Source of the DNA: Clostridia bacterium
GTDB taxonomy: Bacteria > Bacillota > Clostridia > RGIG8785
Assembly: GCA_017620795.1 (NCBI GenBank)
Contig: JAGAUM010000006.1
Location: forward strand, 1 to 12,955
Reading direction: 5' to 3'
DNA length: 12,955 bases
The position numbers and the translations under genes are program-made. The notes under the pieces are model-generated. The model did no database searches. It worked only from the letters and a program-made list of their open reading frames with translations, and was not told where the DNA came from. Positions 1 through 5,922 of the stretch are shown here, in pieces (the stretch's first letter is position 1; each line of letters starts with the position of its first letter).

Positions 1-310
1 CTTTGGTGTCAAAGTCATGATCGTCGATGGACGGGGAAAGGCATACTTCTTTTAAGTTCATGGTCTTCTGGTTCTTACGGGCTTCCTTTTCGCGCTTCAT
101 TTGCTCAAAGCGGTACTTACCATAGTCCATAATCTTGCATACCGGGGGCGTTGCCTGCGGTGCAATCTTTACCAAATCCAGACCCTTTTCAAGCGCCAGT
201 GCCTGTGCCTCCTTAATGGGCAGAACACCAAGCTGCTCTCCGTCTGCACTAATCAGACGAACCTCTTTGTCACGGATTTCCTCGTTGATCATTAACTCCT
301 TGCTACTAAT
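1..310 (-). CDS. infC: Translation initiation factor IF3, 5' part (cut by window start)
   Basis: IF3 binds the 30S subunit, keeps subunits apart and proofreads start-codon selection. The readable 103 codons cover the N-terminal domain and linker: an [13 protein letters not shown] block, then the family signature [16 protein letters not shown], a lysine-rich linker, and the start of the C-terminal domain ([12 protein letters not shown]). An ATG lies at 292, but its AAGGAG is only about 3 nt away. An in-frame ATT at 310 has a strong GGAGG (319-323) 8 nt upstream and gives the N-terminus [10 protein letters not shown], which resembles clostridial IF3. infC starting at AUU is a known autoregulatory trait in E. 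coli and Geobacillus, so I chose 310. The 3' end, and any rpmI or rplT beyond it, lie outside the window. Identity is certain; the start is an inference. Confidence 0.95.
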   Translation of the reverse strand, partial: MSSKELMINEEIRDKEVRLISADGEQLGVLPIKEAQALALEKGLDLVKIAPQATPPVCKIMDYGKYRFEQMKREKEARKNQKTMNLKEVCLSPSIDDHDFDTK

Positions 311-448
311 AAAAGACACCTCCAATAAAAAATCGGATTGCAGAAGCAATCCGATACCAAACCACATAAGAGCACTTTACCTTGTGATATTGAACCCAAC
401 TGACGCCATTGTCGTTAGGTGAGAAACGGATGCTTCTACTTTCTTTAC
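311..448 (-). promoter_or_regulatory. infC leader RNA, probable L20-type autoregulatory leader
   Basis: About 137 nt separate the predicted transcription start (near 448) from the infC start. The leader RNA folds locally: CCTAAC (414-419) pairs with GTTGGG (395-400) with an inner GAC/GTC, and the leader ends in an intrinsic terminator just before the infC SD. In Bacillus subtilis the infC-rpmI-rplT operon is repressed by L20 through premature termination in such a leader. Matching this one to the L20 leader family is from memory of its layout, not from a covariance search. Confidence 0.6.
327..355 (-). terminator. Intrinsic terminator/attenuator in the infC leader
   Basis: A perfect 10-bp stem, ATCGGATTGC / GCAATCCGAT (332-341 with 346-355), has a 4-nt loop. 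On the minus strand it is followed by a run of U (327-331). It ends a few bases before the infC SD at 319-323. Every infC transcript from the 455-483 promoter must pass it, so it is placed to attenuate rather than to end an operon. Confidence 0.8.
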
Positions 449-454
449 CGCTCA

Positions 455-483
455 AGTATACCATAGGTATCCTCATCTGTCAA
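455..483 (-). promoter_or_regulatory. SigA-type promoter for infC
   Basis: The minus strand carries a perfect -35 TTGACA (478-483), a 17-nt spacer, and -10 TATACT (455-460). A/T-rich DNA with A and T tracts lies upstream (484-535) and may act as an UP element. The predicted start is near 448. Confidence 0.85.
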
Positions 484-612
484 GGTTTTTTTAAATTTTC
501 TAAAAATCGCAAATAAGGCGTCAAATTTTCGTTTTAAGGGCATGTTTATAAAAAGCATGTTACCTTATACCTTAACTTCTGAAAATCGATTCTGGAAGAC
601 GCTTTTTTCGAC
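484..612. other. AT-rich gap between parB and the infC promoter, no gene seen
   Basis: There is no convincing reading frame and no strong terminator for the parA-parB transcript. The best hairpin near 540-575 is two 4-bp blocks without a U run. The octamer AAATTTTC occurs twice (492-499 and 524-531), which is unremarkable in such AT-rich DNA. Confidence 0.5.
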
Positions 613-1497
613 TCAATCTCCCATTTTTTCCAAAATTTGGTTAAGTTGGTCGTCATCATAGTACTCGATGACAATTTTTCCTTTTTTGGCACCAAGGAGC
701 AGTTGAACCTTCGTGCCAAACTTTTTAGAAAGATTTTTTTCCACCGCGCGATGATGAACATTCTTTTCGGGAGACGTCTTTTGGGTGGTGGGCTTTTTCA
801 ACCGACGAATTAGTTCTTCGGTAGCACGTACGCTTAAACCGTCTGCAATGATTTTTTCGGCAATGGCAAGAGCGTCTTTTTCCGAAAGACCAATCAAGCT
901 TCTGGCATGACCCTCGGTCAAAGCACCGTCAAAAAGCTTGTCCTGAACAAATTCAGGCAAGGTCAATAAGCGCAAAGTGTTGGCAATGGCAGAACGGCTC
1001 TTGCCTACGCGTGCGCTGATTTCCTCTTGAGTCAGGTTGAATTTTTCTGCCAAAAACTGATAACCTTTTGCCGTGTCAATGGGGTTCAAGTCCTCACGCT
1101 GTAGATTTTCGACCAGCGCTACTTCCATGACCTTCTGTTCTTCCAGATTCTTGACAACTGCAGGGATGGTCTTTAACCCTGCCAGTTTTGCCGCACGCCA
1201 GCGCCGCTCACCGGCAATAATCATATAGTAACCTTTTTCCCGTTCTTTGACCAAAATCGGCTGAATCACACCATGAGTTTTAATAGAGTCCGCCAAAATC
1301 TGCAGTTTTTCTTCATCAAACTGCTTACGGGGCTGTTCGCGGTTGGGTTCAACCAACGCAATTTTTAGCTCAACCACGCCATTTTCAGGCGTTTTTTCGA
1401 CAGGTTTTTCTTCTTTTTTAACAGGAGTCGTCACAGGCTCCGAAACGCCCATTAAAGCTTCTAATCCGCGGCCCAAGCCCATCTTTTTTACTGCCAT
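613..1497 (-). CDS. parB: Chromosome partitioning protein ParB (Spo0J)
   Basis: ParB is a CTP-dependent DNA clamp that loads at parS, spreads along origin DNA, recruits SMC and stimulates the ParA ATPase. The protein has 294 residues, the usual size. In order it shows an N-terminal LGRGLEALM motif (8-16) that in Soj/Spo0J systems contacts ParA, a linker, the CTP-binding GERRWRA (96-102), ENLQRED (130-136), the helix-turn-helix (about 156-175) and a C-terminal dimerisation domain. Positions known to separate ParB from Noc are of ParB type: R168, T174 and G196. The start codon overlaps the parA stop by one base (TGATG), with GGGAG about 9 nt upstream, which suggests translational coupling. Perfect parS sites lie just upstream of parA at 2343-2393. 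Confidence 0.97.
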   Translation of the reverse strand: MAVKKMGLGRGLEALMGVSEPVTTPVKKEEKPVEKTPENGVVELKIALVEPNREQPRKQFDEEKLQILADSIKTHGVIQPILVKEREKGYYMIIAGERRWRAAKLAGLKTIPAVVKNLEEQKVMEVALVENLQREDLNPIDTAKGYQFLAEKFNLTQEEISARVGKSRSAIANTLRLLTLPEFVQDKLFDGALTEGHARSLIGLSEKDALAIAEKIIADGLSVRATEELIRRLKKPTTQKTSPEKNVHHRAVEKNLSKKFGTKVQLLLGAKKGKIVIEYYDDDQLNQILEKMGD

Positions 1498-2273
1498 CAG
1501 AACCTACTCCCTTCGTTTTTGCTCAATACTTCCTCTGCTAATAAACGATATCCCTCTGCCCCACGGGAAGACGGGTCATATACATTTACAGGCTGACCAA
1601 AGCTGGGAGCTTCGGACAGACGGACATTTCTCGGAATCACGGTCTTATAAACCTTGTTGGGGAAGAACTTTTTGACCTCATCCGCAACAGCAATGGACAG
1701 GTTGGTGCGGGAATCAAACATGGTCAGAAGAACGCCCTCGATATCAATATCGGGATTCAGCGCCTGCTTGACCTTTTTGATGGTCTTTGTCAACTGCGAC
1801 AAACCCTCTAATGCGTAGTATTCGCACTGAATCGGCATCAGTACCGTGTCCGTAGCAGTCAATGCATTTAAGGTCAGCAGACCCAAAGAAGGCGGACAGT
1901 CAATCAGAATCATGTCAAACTCATCACGCACTGTCGCAATTGCCTCTTTCAAACGACGTTCTCGGTTTTCCATGTCAACCAGTTCAATTTCGGCGCCTGC
2001 TAAATCCACGGTTGCAGGGCAAACCCACAGGGGGCCGAAATCGGTCTTAATCAAGCATTCTTTCATGCTTTCTCCGTTGACCAGTGCATCATAGACCGAC
2101 TTTTCAACTGCCGCAACATCAACGCCCAAGCCACTGGACGCATTGCCCTGAGGATCCAAATCAATTAAAAGTATCTTTTTACCCAGCGAGGCCAGCGAAG
2201 CGCTTAAATTCACCGATGTGGTGGTTTTTCCGACGCCACCCTTCTGGTTTGAAATACTGATTACTTTTCCCAT
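1497..2273 (-). CDS. parA: Chromosome partitioning ATPase ParA (Soj)
   Basis: This is a deviant-Walker P-loop ATPase that works with ParB in origin segregation and, in Bacillus, also regulates DnaA. The 258-residue protein has the deviant Walker A KGGVGKTT (11-18), the switch I motif DLDPQGN (38-44), and Walker B ILIDCPP ending around residue 128 with D125. The ORF can be opened at an ATG at 2291, but that codon has no SD. The ATG at 2273 has GGAG 7 nt upstream and yields the canonical N-terminus MGKVISISNQKGG, so I use it. The first gene of a two-gene operon with parB, it has its own promoter at 2304-2332. The leader is about 24 nt. Confidence 0.97.
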   Translation of the reverse strand: MGKVISISNQKGGVGKTTTSVNLSASLASLGKKILLIDLDPQGNASSGLGVDVAAVEKSVYDALVNGESMKECLIKTDFGPLWVCPATVDLAGAEIELVDMENRERRLKEAIATVRDEFDMILIDCPPSLGLLTLNALTATDTVLMPIQCEYYALEGLSQLTKTIKKVKQALNPDIDIEGVLLTMFDSRTNLSIAVADEVKKFFPNKVYKTVIPRNVRLSEAPSFGQPVNVYDPSSRGAEGYRLLAEEVLSKNEGSRF

Positions 2274-2303
2274 AACACAGCTCCATATCATGTATTTGTT
2301 TTC

Positions 2304-2332
2304 AGTATAGCATAGTTTTTGCTTTTTGCAAA
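2304..2332 (-). promoter_or_regulatory. Promoter for parA-parB
   Basis: The minus strand has -10 TATACT (2304-2309) preceded by an extended TGC, a 17-nt spacer, and a partial -35 TTTGCA (2327-2332). The predicted start is near 2297. The parS site at 2343-2358 lies 10 bp upstream of the -35, so bound ParB could influence this promoter. Confidence 0.7.
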
Positions 2333-2342
2333 GAAAAATTTT

Positions 2343-2358
2343 TGTTTCACGTGAAACA
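2343..2358. promoter_or_regulatory. parS site 1
   Basis: TGTTTCACGTGAAACA is a perfect 16-bp palindrome matching the conserved ParB loading site. It sits directly upstream of the parA promoter and 35 bp centre to centre from the second site. Confidence 0.95.
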
Positions 2359-2361
2359 AAT

Positions 2362-2402
2362 AAAAAAAGGTCTGTGATGTTTCACGTGAAACATCACAGA
2401 CC
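2362..2402 (-). terminator. Intrinsic terminator downstream of noc, containing parS
   Basis: The arm GGTCTGTGATGTTTCAC (2369-2385) is followed by its exact reverse complement (2386-2402). On the minus strand seven U residues follow (2362-2368). The opposite strand has no T run, so termination is leftward only. It should end transcripts from noc, or from the candidate RNA, before the parA promoter. Confidence 0.88.
2378..2393. promoter_or_regulatory. parS site 2, inside a terminator stem
   Basis: A second perfect TGTTTCACGTGAAACA. It is the core of a larger perfect 34-bp palindrome (2369-2402) that also reads as the stem of an intrinsic terminator for leftward transcription. Confidence 0.95.
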
Positions 2403-2482
2403 CTGAGCAACGGACAAGGTGGGGAAGCCGCCGCTCATATCAATCAGCCACTTTCGCTCGGGGGAACGCTGATGGCAATTGA

Positions 2483-3280
2483 TTATGCTTTTGAAAGACG
2501 AATTACGCAGGTATACTGCTTTTCGTCCTCTTGGCGGTCTACGCGAATTTTCATGCCGTTTCGTTTCATCAGTTTGACCGCCTCGTTAACAGTATTCAAA
2601 AACAACCGCTGTTCGGAACGGATTTTAGGGCGAGAAACCTTCGCTTTCTCCTCCTTTTCGGCACAGCGTGCCAGCATGGCTTCAACCAAATTCTCCGTCC
2701 GTTGGACGGTCATCTGGTTCTTACAGACCTGTTTTAATGCGGCAAGACGCATTTCTTCATCGGGAAGGCGCAACAACGCTCGTGCGTGACGTTCGGTCAG
2801 GTTGTTTGCAGTAATCATTCTTTTCATGTCAGGCGAAAGGCGCAATAGACGAAGCTTATTGGCAATTGCCGATTGACTTTTGGACAGCTTTCGCGCCAGT
2901 TCTTCCTGGGTAAAGCCGTGGAGCTCAATAAAACGGGCATAGGCATCTGCTTCTTCAAAAAAAGACAGGTCCTGTCGTTGCAGATTTTCCACCAATGCAA
3001 TAATCGCTGAAGTATCGTCCCCCACGTTGGTTACCAAAGCAGGAATTGCCGTCAAACCCGCTTCTTTAGCGGCACGGAATCGCCGTTCGCCAGCGACCAG
3101 CTCATAGTTTAAATCGCCTAAATGTCGGACGCTGATGGGCTGTAAGACCCCCAGCTGCAAGATGGACTCTTTCAACTCATTTAATGCATTGGGGTCGAAA
3201 TATCGTCTGGGCTGATAAGGGTTTGTCCGAATCGATGATAACGGGATGGTCAACAAGCGTTTCTCTTCTCCTGCGCTCAC
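2483..3280 (-). CDS. noc: Nucleoid occlusion protein Noc (ParB paralogue)
   Basis: Noc is a ParB-family CTP clamp that binds its own dispersed sites and blocks division over the nucleoid. Counting from the chosen start the protein has 265 residues with GERRFR (64-69), ENLQRQD (99-105), a helix-turn-helix (about 125-144) and LTERHARALL (162-171). Noc-type DNA-specificity residues are present: Q137, K143 and R165, where the ParB in this window has R, T and G. A GTG at 3289 overlaps the SD. The GTG at 3280 has AAGGAG 8 nt upstream and is preferred. The N-terminus is short and polar (MSAGEEKRLL) and lacks the aromatic amphipathic helix that anchors Bacillus Noc to the membrane. It stands alone between two terminators with its own promoter. 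A diverged second ParB is the alternative reading. Confidence 0.85.
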   Translation of the reverse strand: MSAGEEKRLLTIPLSSIRTNPYQPRRYFDPNALNELKESILQLGVLQPISVRHLGDLNYELVAGERRFRAAKEAGLTAIPALVTNVGDDTSAIIALVENLQRQDLSFFEEADAYARFIELHGFTQEELARKLSKSQSAIANKLRLLRLSPDMKRMITANNLTERHARALLRLPDEEMRLAALKQVCKNQMTVQRTENLVEAMLARCAEKEEKAKVSRPKIRSEQRLFLNTVNEAVKLMKRNGMKIRVDRQEDEKQYTCVIRLSKA

Positions 3281-3310
3281 ACCTTCCACTCCTTCCTTTT
3301 TGACAGTCCC

Positions 3311-3339
3311 ATTTTACCATTATTTCCCAATTATTGAAA
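3311..3339 (-). promoter_or_regulatory. Probable promoter for noc
   Basis: The minus strand has an extended -10 TGGTAAAAT (hexamer 3311-3316), a 17-nt spacer, and a weak -35 TTTCAA (3334-3339). A terminator immediately upstream (3365-3391) makes a separate noc promoter necessary. Confidence 0.55.
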
Positions 3340-3364
3340 GAGCTTTTCATCGACTAAAAATAAG

Positions 3365-3391
3365 AAAAACCCCCATTTATAGGGGGTTTTT
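3365..3391 (-). terminator. Intrinsic terminator of the rsmG operon
   Basis: AAAAACCCCC (3365-3374) faces GGGGGTTTTT (3382-3391) around a 7-nt loop. The hairpin is nearly symmetric and carries a T run on both strands, but only leftward transcription has a gene to terminate. The rsmG stop codon (3377-3379) lies in the loop, so one arm encodes the last rsmG codons. Confidence 0.9.
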
Positions 3392-4030
3392 GGTCGGTGT
3401 TCCTGCTTTTCTCGGATAGGTTGTCGGAGTGGGTCGAACTTTTTTAATCAAGACCAGACAATGGGAAAGGCTTTCGTCTTCCAAAGCGGTTTTTTGAAGC
3501 GTCACCGTTCCTCCACCCAGTACGGAAATAGCGTTCTTCGCCTCTGCCAGCTCTTCTTCTGCCGAAGGGCCTTTCATGGCAATCAGCGTACCGCCTACTT
3601 TCAGATAAGGTAGAGTGTATTCACAAAGAACTGAAAGCCTTGAAACTGCACGGGAAACAACGATGTCAAACTGTTCCCGAAGCTTTTTATCCCGTCCCCC
3701 GTCCTCTGCCCGAGCATGAACGGTGACTGCATTTTTCGTGTCAGTTTGTCGAATCACTTCATCCAAAAACAAAAGGCGCTTTTTTAAACTATCCAGCAAA
3801 GTAACCGAAATATCGGGGCGAGCCATTGCCAAAGGAAGTCCAGGGAATCCCGCACCCGTTCCCACATCAATGACTTTTACGCCCGAGGTAAACAGGTCTG
3901 TTTTCAAGCAGGTCAAGGAGTCCTCAAAATGCTTAATGCGAATTTCTTCGGGGTCGGTGATGGCAGTCAGGTTGACATGTTCATTCCACTCCAAAAGCAG
4001 ATCGCGGTATTGCTCAAGCTTCTTGTCCAT
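3377..4030 (-). CDS. rsmG: 16S rRNA (guanine-527-N7) methyltransferase RsmG
   Basis: RsmG methylates N7 of G527 in 16S rRNA using S-adenosylmethionine; its loss gives low-level streptomycin resistance in other bacteria. The 217-residue protein shows [11 protein letters not shown] (20-30), the SAM motif [10 protein letters not shown] (55-64), VSRAVSRL, a KG motif and the family C-terminus [17 protein letters not shown] at 4036 lies on top of the SD; the ATG at 4030 has GGGGG 8 nt upstream and is used. It overlaps the end of mnmG by 17 nt. An in-frame stop just upstream means no longer start exists, so the usual extra N-terminal helix of about 20 residues is missing. It is the last gene of its operon. 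Confidence 0.95.
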   Translation of the reverse strand: MDKKLEQYRDLLLEWNEHVNLTAITDPEEIRIKHFEDSLTCLKTDLFTSGVKVIDVGTGAGFPGLPLAMARPDISVTLLDSLKKRLLFLDEVIRQTDTKNAVTVHARAEDGGRDKKLREQFDIVVSRAVSRLSVLCEYTLPYLKVGGTLIAMKGPSAEEELAEAKNAISVLGGGTVTLQKTALEDESLSHCLVLIKKVRPTPTTYPRKAGTPTKNPL

Positions 4031-5912
4031 GGTCACTGCCCCCTTTTGTGCTTTTTAAGTAAATCAGTAAAACCGTTATATCCGCAGGCGAAACGCCAGA
4101 AATGCGGGACGCCTGTCCTACCGAGCGCGGGCGAATCTTTGCTAGTTTTTGCCGTGCTTCCAAGCGTAGCCCGTGCAAATGCTCATAATCAATTCCATCG
4201 GGTATTTTTCGGTTTTCAAGCTTCAAAAACTGCTCTGCCTGCCGCATCTGCCGTTCAATATAGCCCTGATACTTCACGGTAATCTCTACCTGCTCTGCAA
4301 CAGCAGGCGCCAGCTGCGGTCGGTCAGGGTCAATCGGTTCTAAAAGCGCATAAGAAATCTCGGGACGGCGCAACAGCTCCGATGCCCGAATCCCCGTGGT
4401 AATCGGGGTGCTTCCTGCTTGATTCAATACTGCCAAGACCGCTTCAGAAGGCGGGAAAATCAAGGCTTCCAGCCGTTCTACCTCACGGTTGATTTCTGCT
4501 TTTTTGTCCAAGAAAGTTTGATAACGCGCATCAGAAATCAAACCAATCTGATGTCCCAGCTCGGTCAGGCGCAAATCTGCATTATCCTGACGCAAAAGCA
4601 AGCGATACTCTGCACGCGCGGTCATCATACGATACGGCTCGGGCGTGCCTTTGGTGACTAAATCGTCAATCAACACACCAATATACGCCGTAGAGCGGTC
4701 TAGCACTACCGCCTCTTTGCCCTGAATATAGTGGGCGGCATTGATACCTGCCATCAATCCCTGTGCCGCAGCCTCTTCATAACCGGAACTGCCATTAAAC
4801 TGCCCTGCACCAAACAAGCCGGGAATTTCCTTGAATTCCAAACTGGGCTTTAGCTGGGTAGAATCGATACAATCATACTCGATTGCATAAGCTGTACGCA
4901 TCATTTCTACCTTCTCCAAGCCTGCCATGGTGCGAAGCATCTTAATCTGCACATCTTCGGGCAAGCTGGACGACATCCCCTGCACGTAAAGTTCCTCTGT
5001 ATCTCCACCCATAGGCTCGATAAACACCTGGTGCCGCTCTTTTTCCGCGAACCGTACTACTTTGTCCTCGATAGAAGGACAATAGCGAGGGCCAACCCCT
5101 TCTATCACCCCTGAATACAAGGGCGACCGATGCAAATTATCCCGAATGACCTGATGGGTCTTTTCATTGGTATAGGTTAAGTGACAAACCTCGGTATTTT
5201 TAAGGGGCTCGTCCGTTTCAAAGGAGAAGGGCGTGATGGTTTCATCCCCTTCTTGTACCTCTAATTGAGAAAAATCCACACTTCTGCGGTTGATTCTTGC
5301 CGGAGTACCCGTTTTAAAGCGCAAAATTTGCACACCAAGGCGTTTTAAGCAAGCAGACAACTCGTTAGCTGGGAAGAACCCATCGGGGCCTCCACTACGG
5401 CTATAATCGCCAATAATGATACGCCCTGCCAAAAAGGTGCCCGTTGCCAGAACCACTGCCTTTGCCTCATAAATTGCCCCAAGCTCGGTCATAACAGAAG
5501 CAATCTTGCCTTCTTTTAAGCGGATTTCAATGATTTCACCCTGTTTTACAGTTAGGTTCTCCTGTAATTCTAAACGGTGTTTCATCTCCCGTTGGTATGC
5601 TTTTCGGTCAATCTGTGCGCGCAAAGAATAAACCGCAGGACCCTTCCCTCGGTTTAAAATACGGCTTTGCAGTAAGGTTTTGTCCGCTACCTTGCCCATT
5701 TCTCCGCCCAAAGCATCAATCTCCCGTACCAGATGGCCTTTTGCTGTGCCACCGATACTGGGATTGCAGGGCAGGTTGGCAATGGCGTCCAGCTGCACGG
5801 AAAACAACACTGTGCGACAACCCAAGCGTGCGGCAGCTAAAGCCGCTTCACATCCTGCATGTCCGCCACCGATAACAGCAACATCGATTTGTTCTGCCAG
5901 ATATTCGACCAT
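4014..5912 (-). CDS. mnmG: tRNA uridine-34 5-carboxymethylaminomethyl modification enzyme MnmG (GidA)
   Basis: MnmG is the FAD-dependent partner of MnmE; the complex installs the cmnm5 group on wobble uridine 34 of several tRNAs. The 632-residue protein has full family length. The FAD motif [10 protein letters not shown] (15-24) is followed by [22 protein letters not shown], then [23 protein letters not shown] and the [10 protein letters not shown] block, ending with the C-terminal MnmE-binding region ([16 protein letters not shown]). The ATG at 5912 has AAGGAG 6 nt upstream. mnmE ends 10 nt before it and rsmG overlaps its 3' end, so the three form one unit. All catalytic blocks look intact. 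Confidence 0.98.
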   Translation of the reverse strand: MVEYLAEQIDVAVIGGGHAGCEAALAAARLGCRTVLFSVQLDAIANLPCNPSIGGTAKGHLVREIDALGGEMGKVADKTLLQSRILNRGKGPAVYSLRAQIDRKAYQREMKHRLELQENLTVKQGEIIEIRLKEGKIASVMTELGAIYEAKAVVLATGTFLAGRIIIGDYSRSGGPDGFFPANELSACLKRLGVQILRFKTGTPARINRRSVDFSQLEVQEGDETITPFSFETDEPLKNTEVCHLTYTNEKTHQVIRDNLHRSPLYSGVIEGVGPRYCPSIEDKVVRFAEKERHQVFIEPMGGDTEELYVQGMSSSLPEDVQIKMLRTMAGLEKVEMMRTAYAIEYDCIDSTQLKPSLEFKEIPGLFGAGQFNGSSGYEEAAAQGLMAGINAAHYIQGKEAVVLDRSTAYIGVLIDDLVTKGTPEPYRMMTARAEYRLLLRQDNADLRLTELGHQIGLISDARYQTFLDKKAEINREVERLEALIFPPSEAVLAVLNQAGSTPITTGIRASELLRRPEISYALLEPIDPDRPQLAPAVAEQVEITVKYQGYIERQMRQAEQFLKLENRKIPDGIDYEHLHGLRLEARQKLAKIRPRSVGQASRISGVSPADITVLLIYLKSTKGGSDHGQEA

Positions 5913-5922
5913 AGTATTCTCC

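Larger units (their letters stand above)
2362..2483 (-). ncRNA. Candidate structured RNA: two hairpins with C-rich loops plus terminator
   Basis: Read leftward, three hairpins follow each other with single-base gaps. Hairpin 1 (2439-2483) has ATCAAT/ATTGAT, then GCCA/TGGC, then CGTTC/GAGCG closing a CCCC loop. Hairpin 2 (2404-2437) pairs TGAGCGGCGG with CCGTTGCTCA over 10 bp, including two G-U pairs that form only in the minus-strand RNA, around a 14-nt loop CTTCCCCACCTTGT. Hairpin 3 is the parS-bearing terminator. Hairpin 1 starts at the noc stop codon, so the RNA may be a noc 3' UTR product or an independent small RNA. I found no clear dedicated promoter: CATAAT at 2486-2491 lacks a good -35. 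C-rich loops are typical of trans-acting small RNAs in Bacillota that pair with SD sequences. Function is unknown. Confidence 0.5.

Noticed and set aside
540..575. Possible terminator after parB
   Set aside because: Only two 4-bp blocks with an internal loop and no U run follow; too weak to call.
546..761. 71-codon minus-strand frame running past the parB stop
   Set aside because: It overlaps parB in another frame, is lysine-rich low-information sequence and shows no family motif.
2389..2433. 14-codon frame MSGGFPTLSVAQGL on the minus strand within the candidate RNA
   Set aside because: There is no SD before its ATG and the region is better explained by hairpin 2.
2480..2530. Sigma-A or forespore-sigma promoter for the candidate RNA (CATAAT at 2486-2491, GTATA upstream)
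   Set aside because: Spacing to the -35-like elements is wrong (about 24 nt for GTATA) and a start there would remove the base of hairpin 1.
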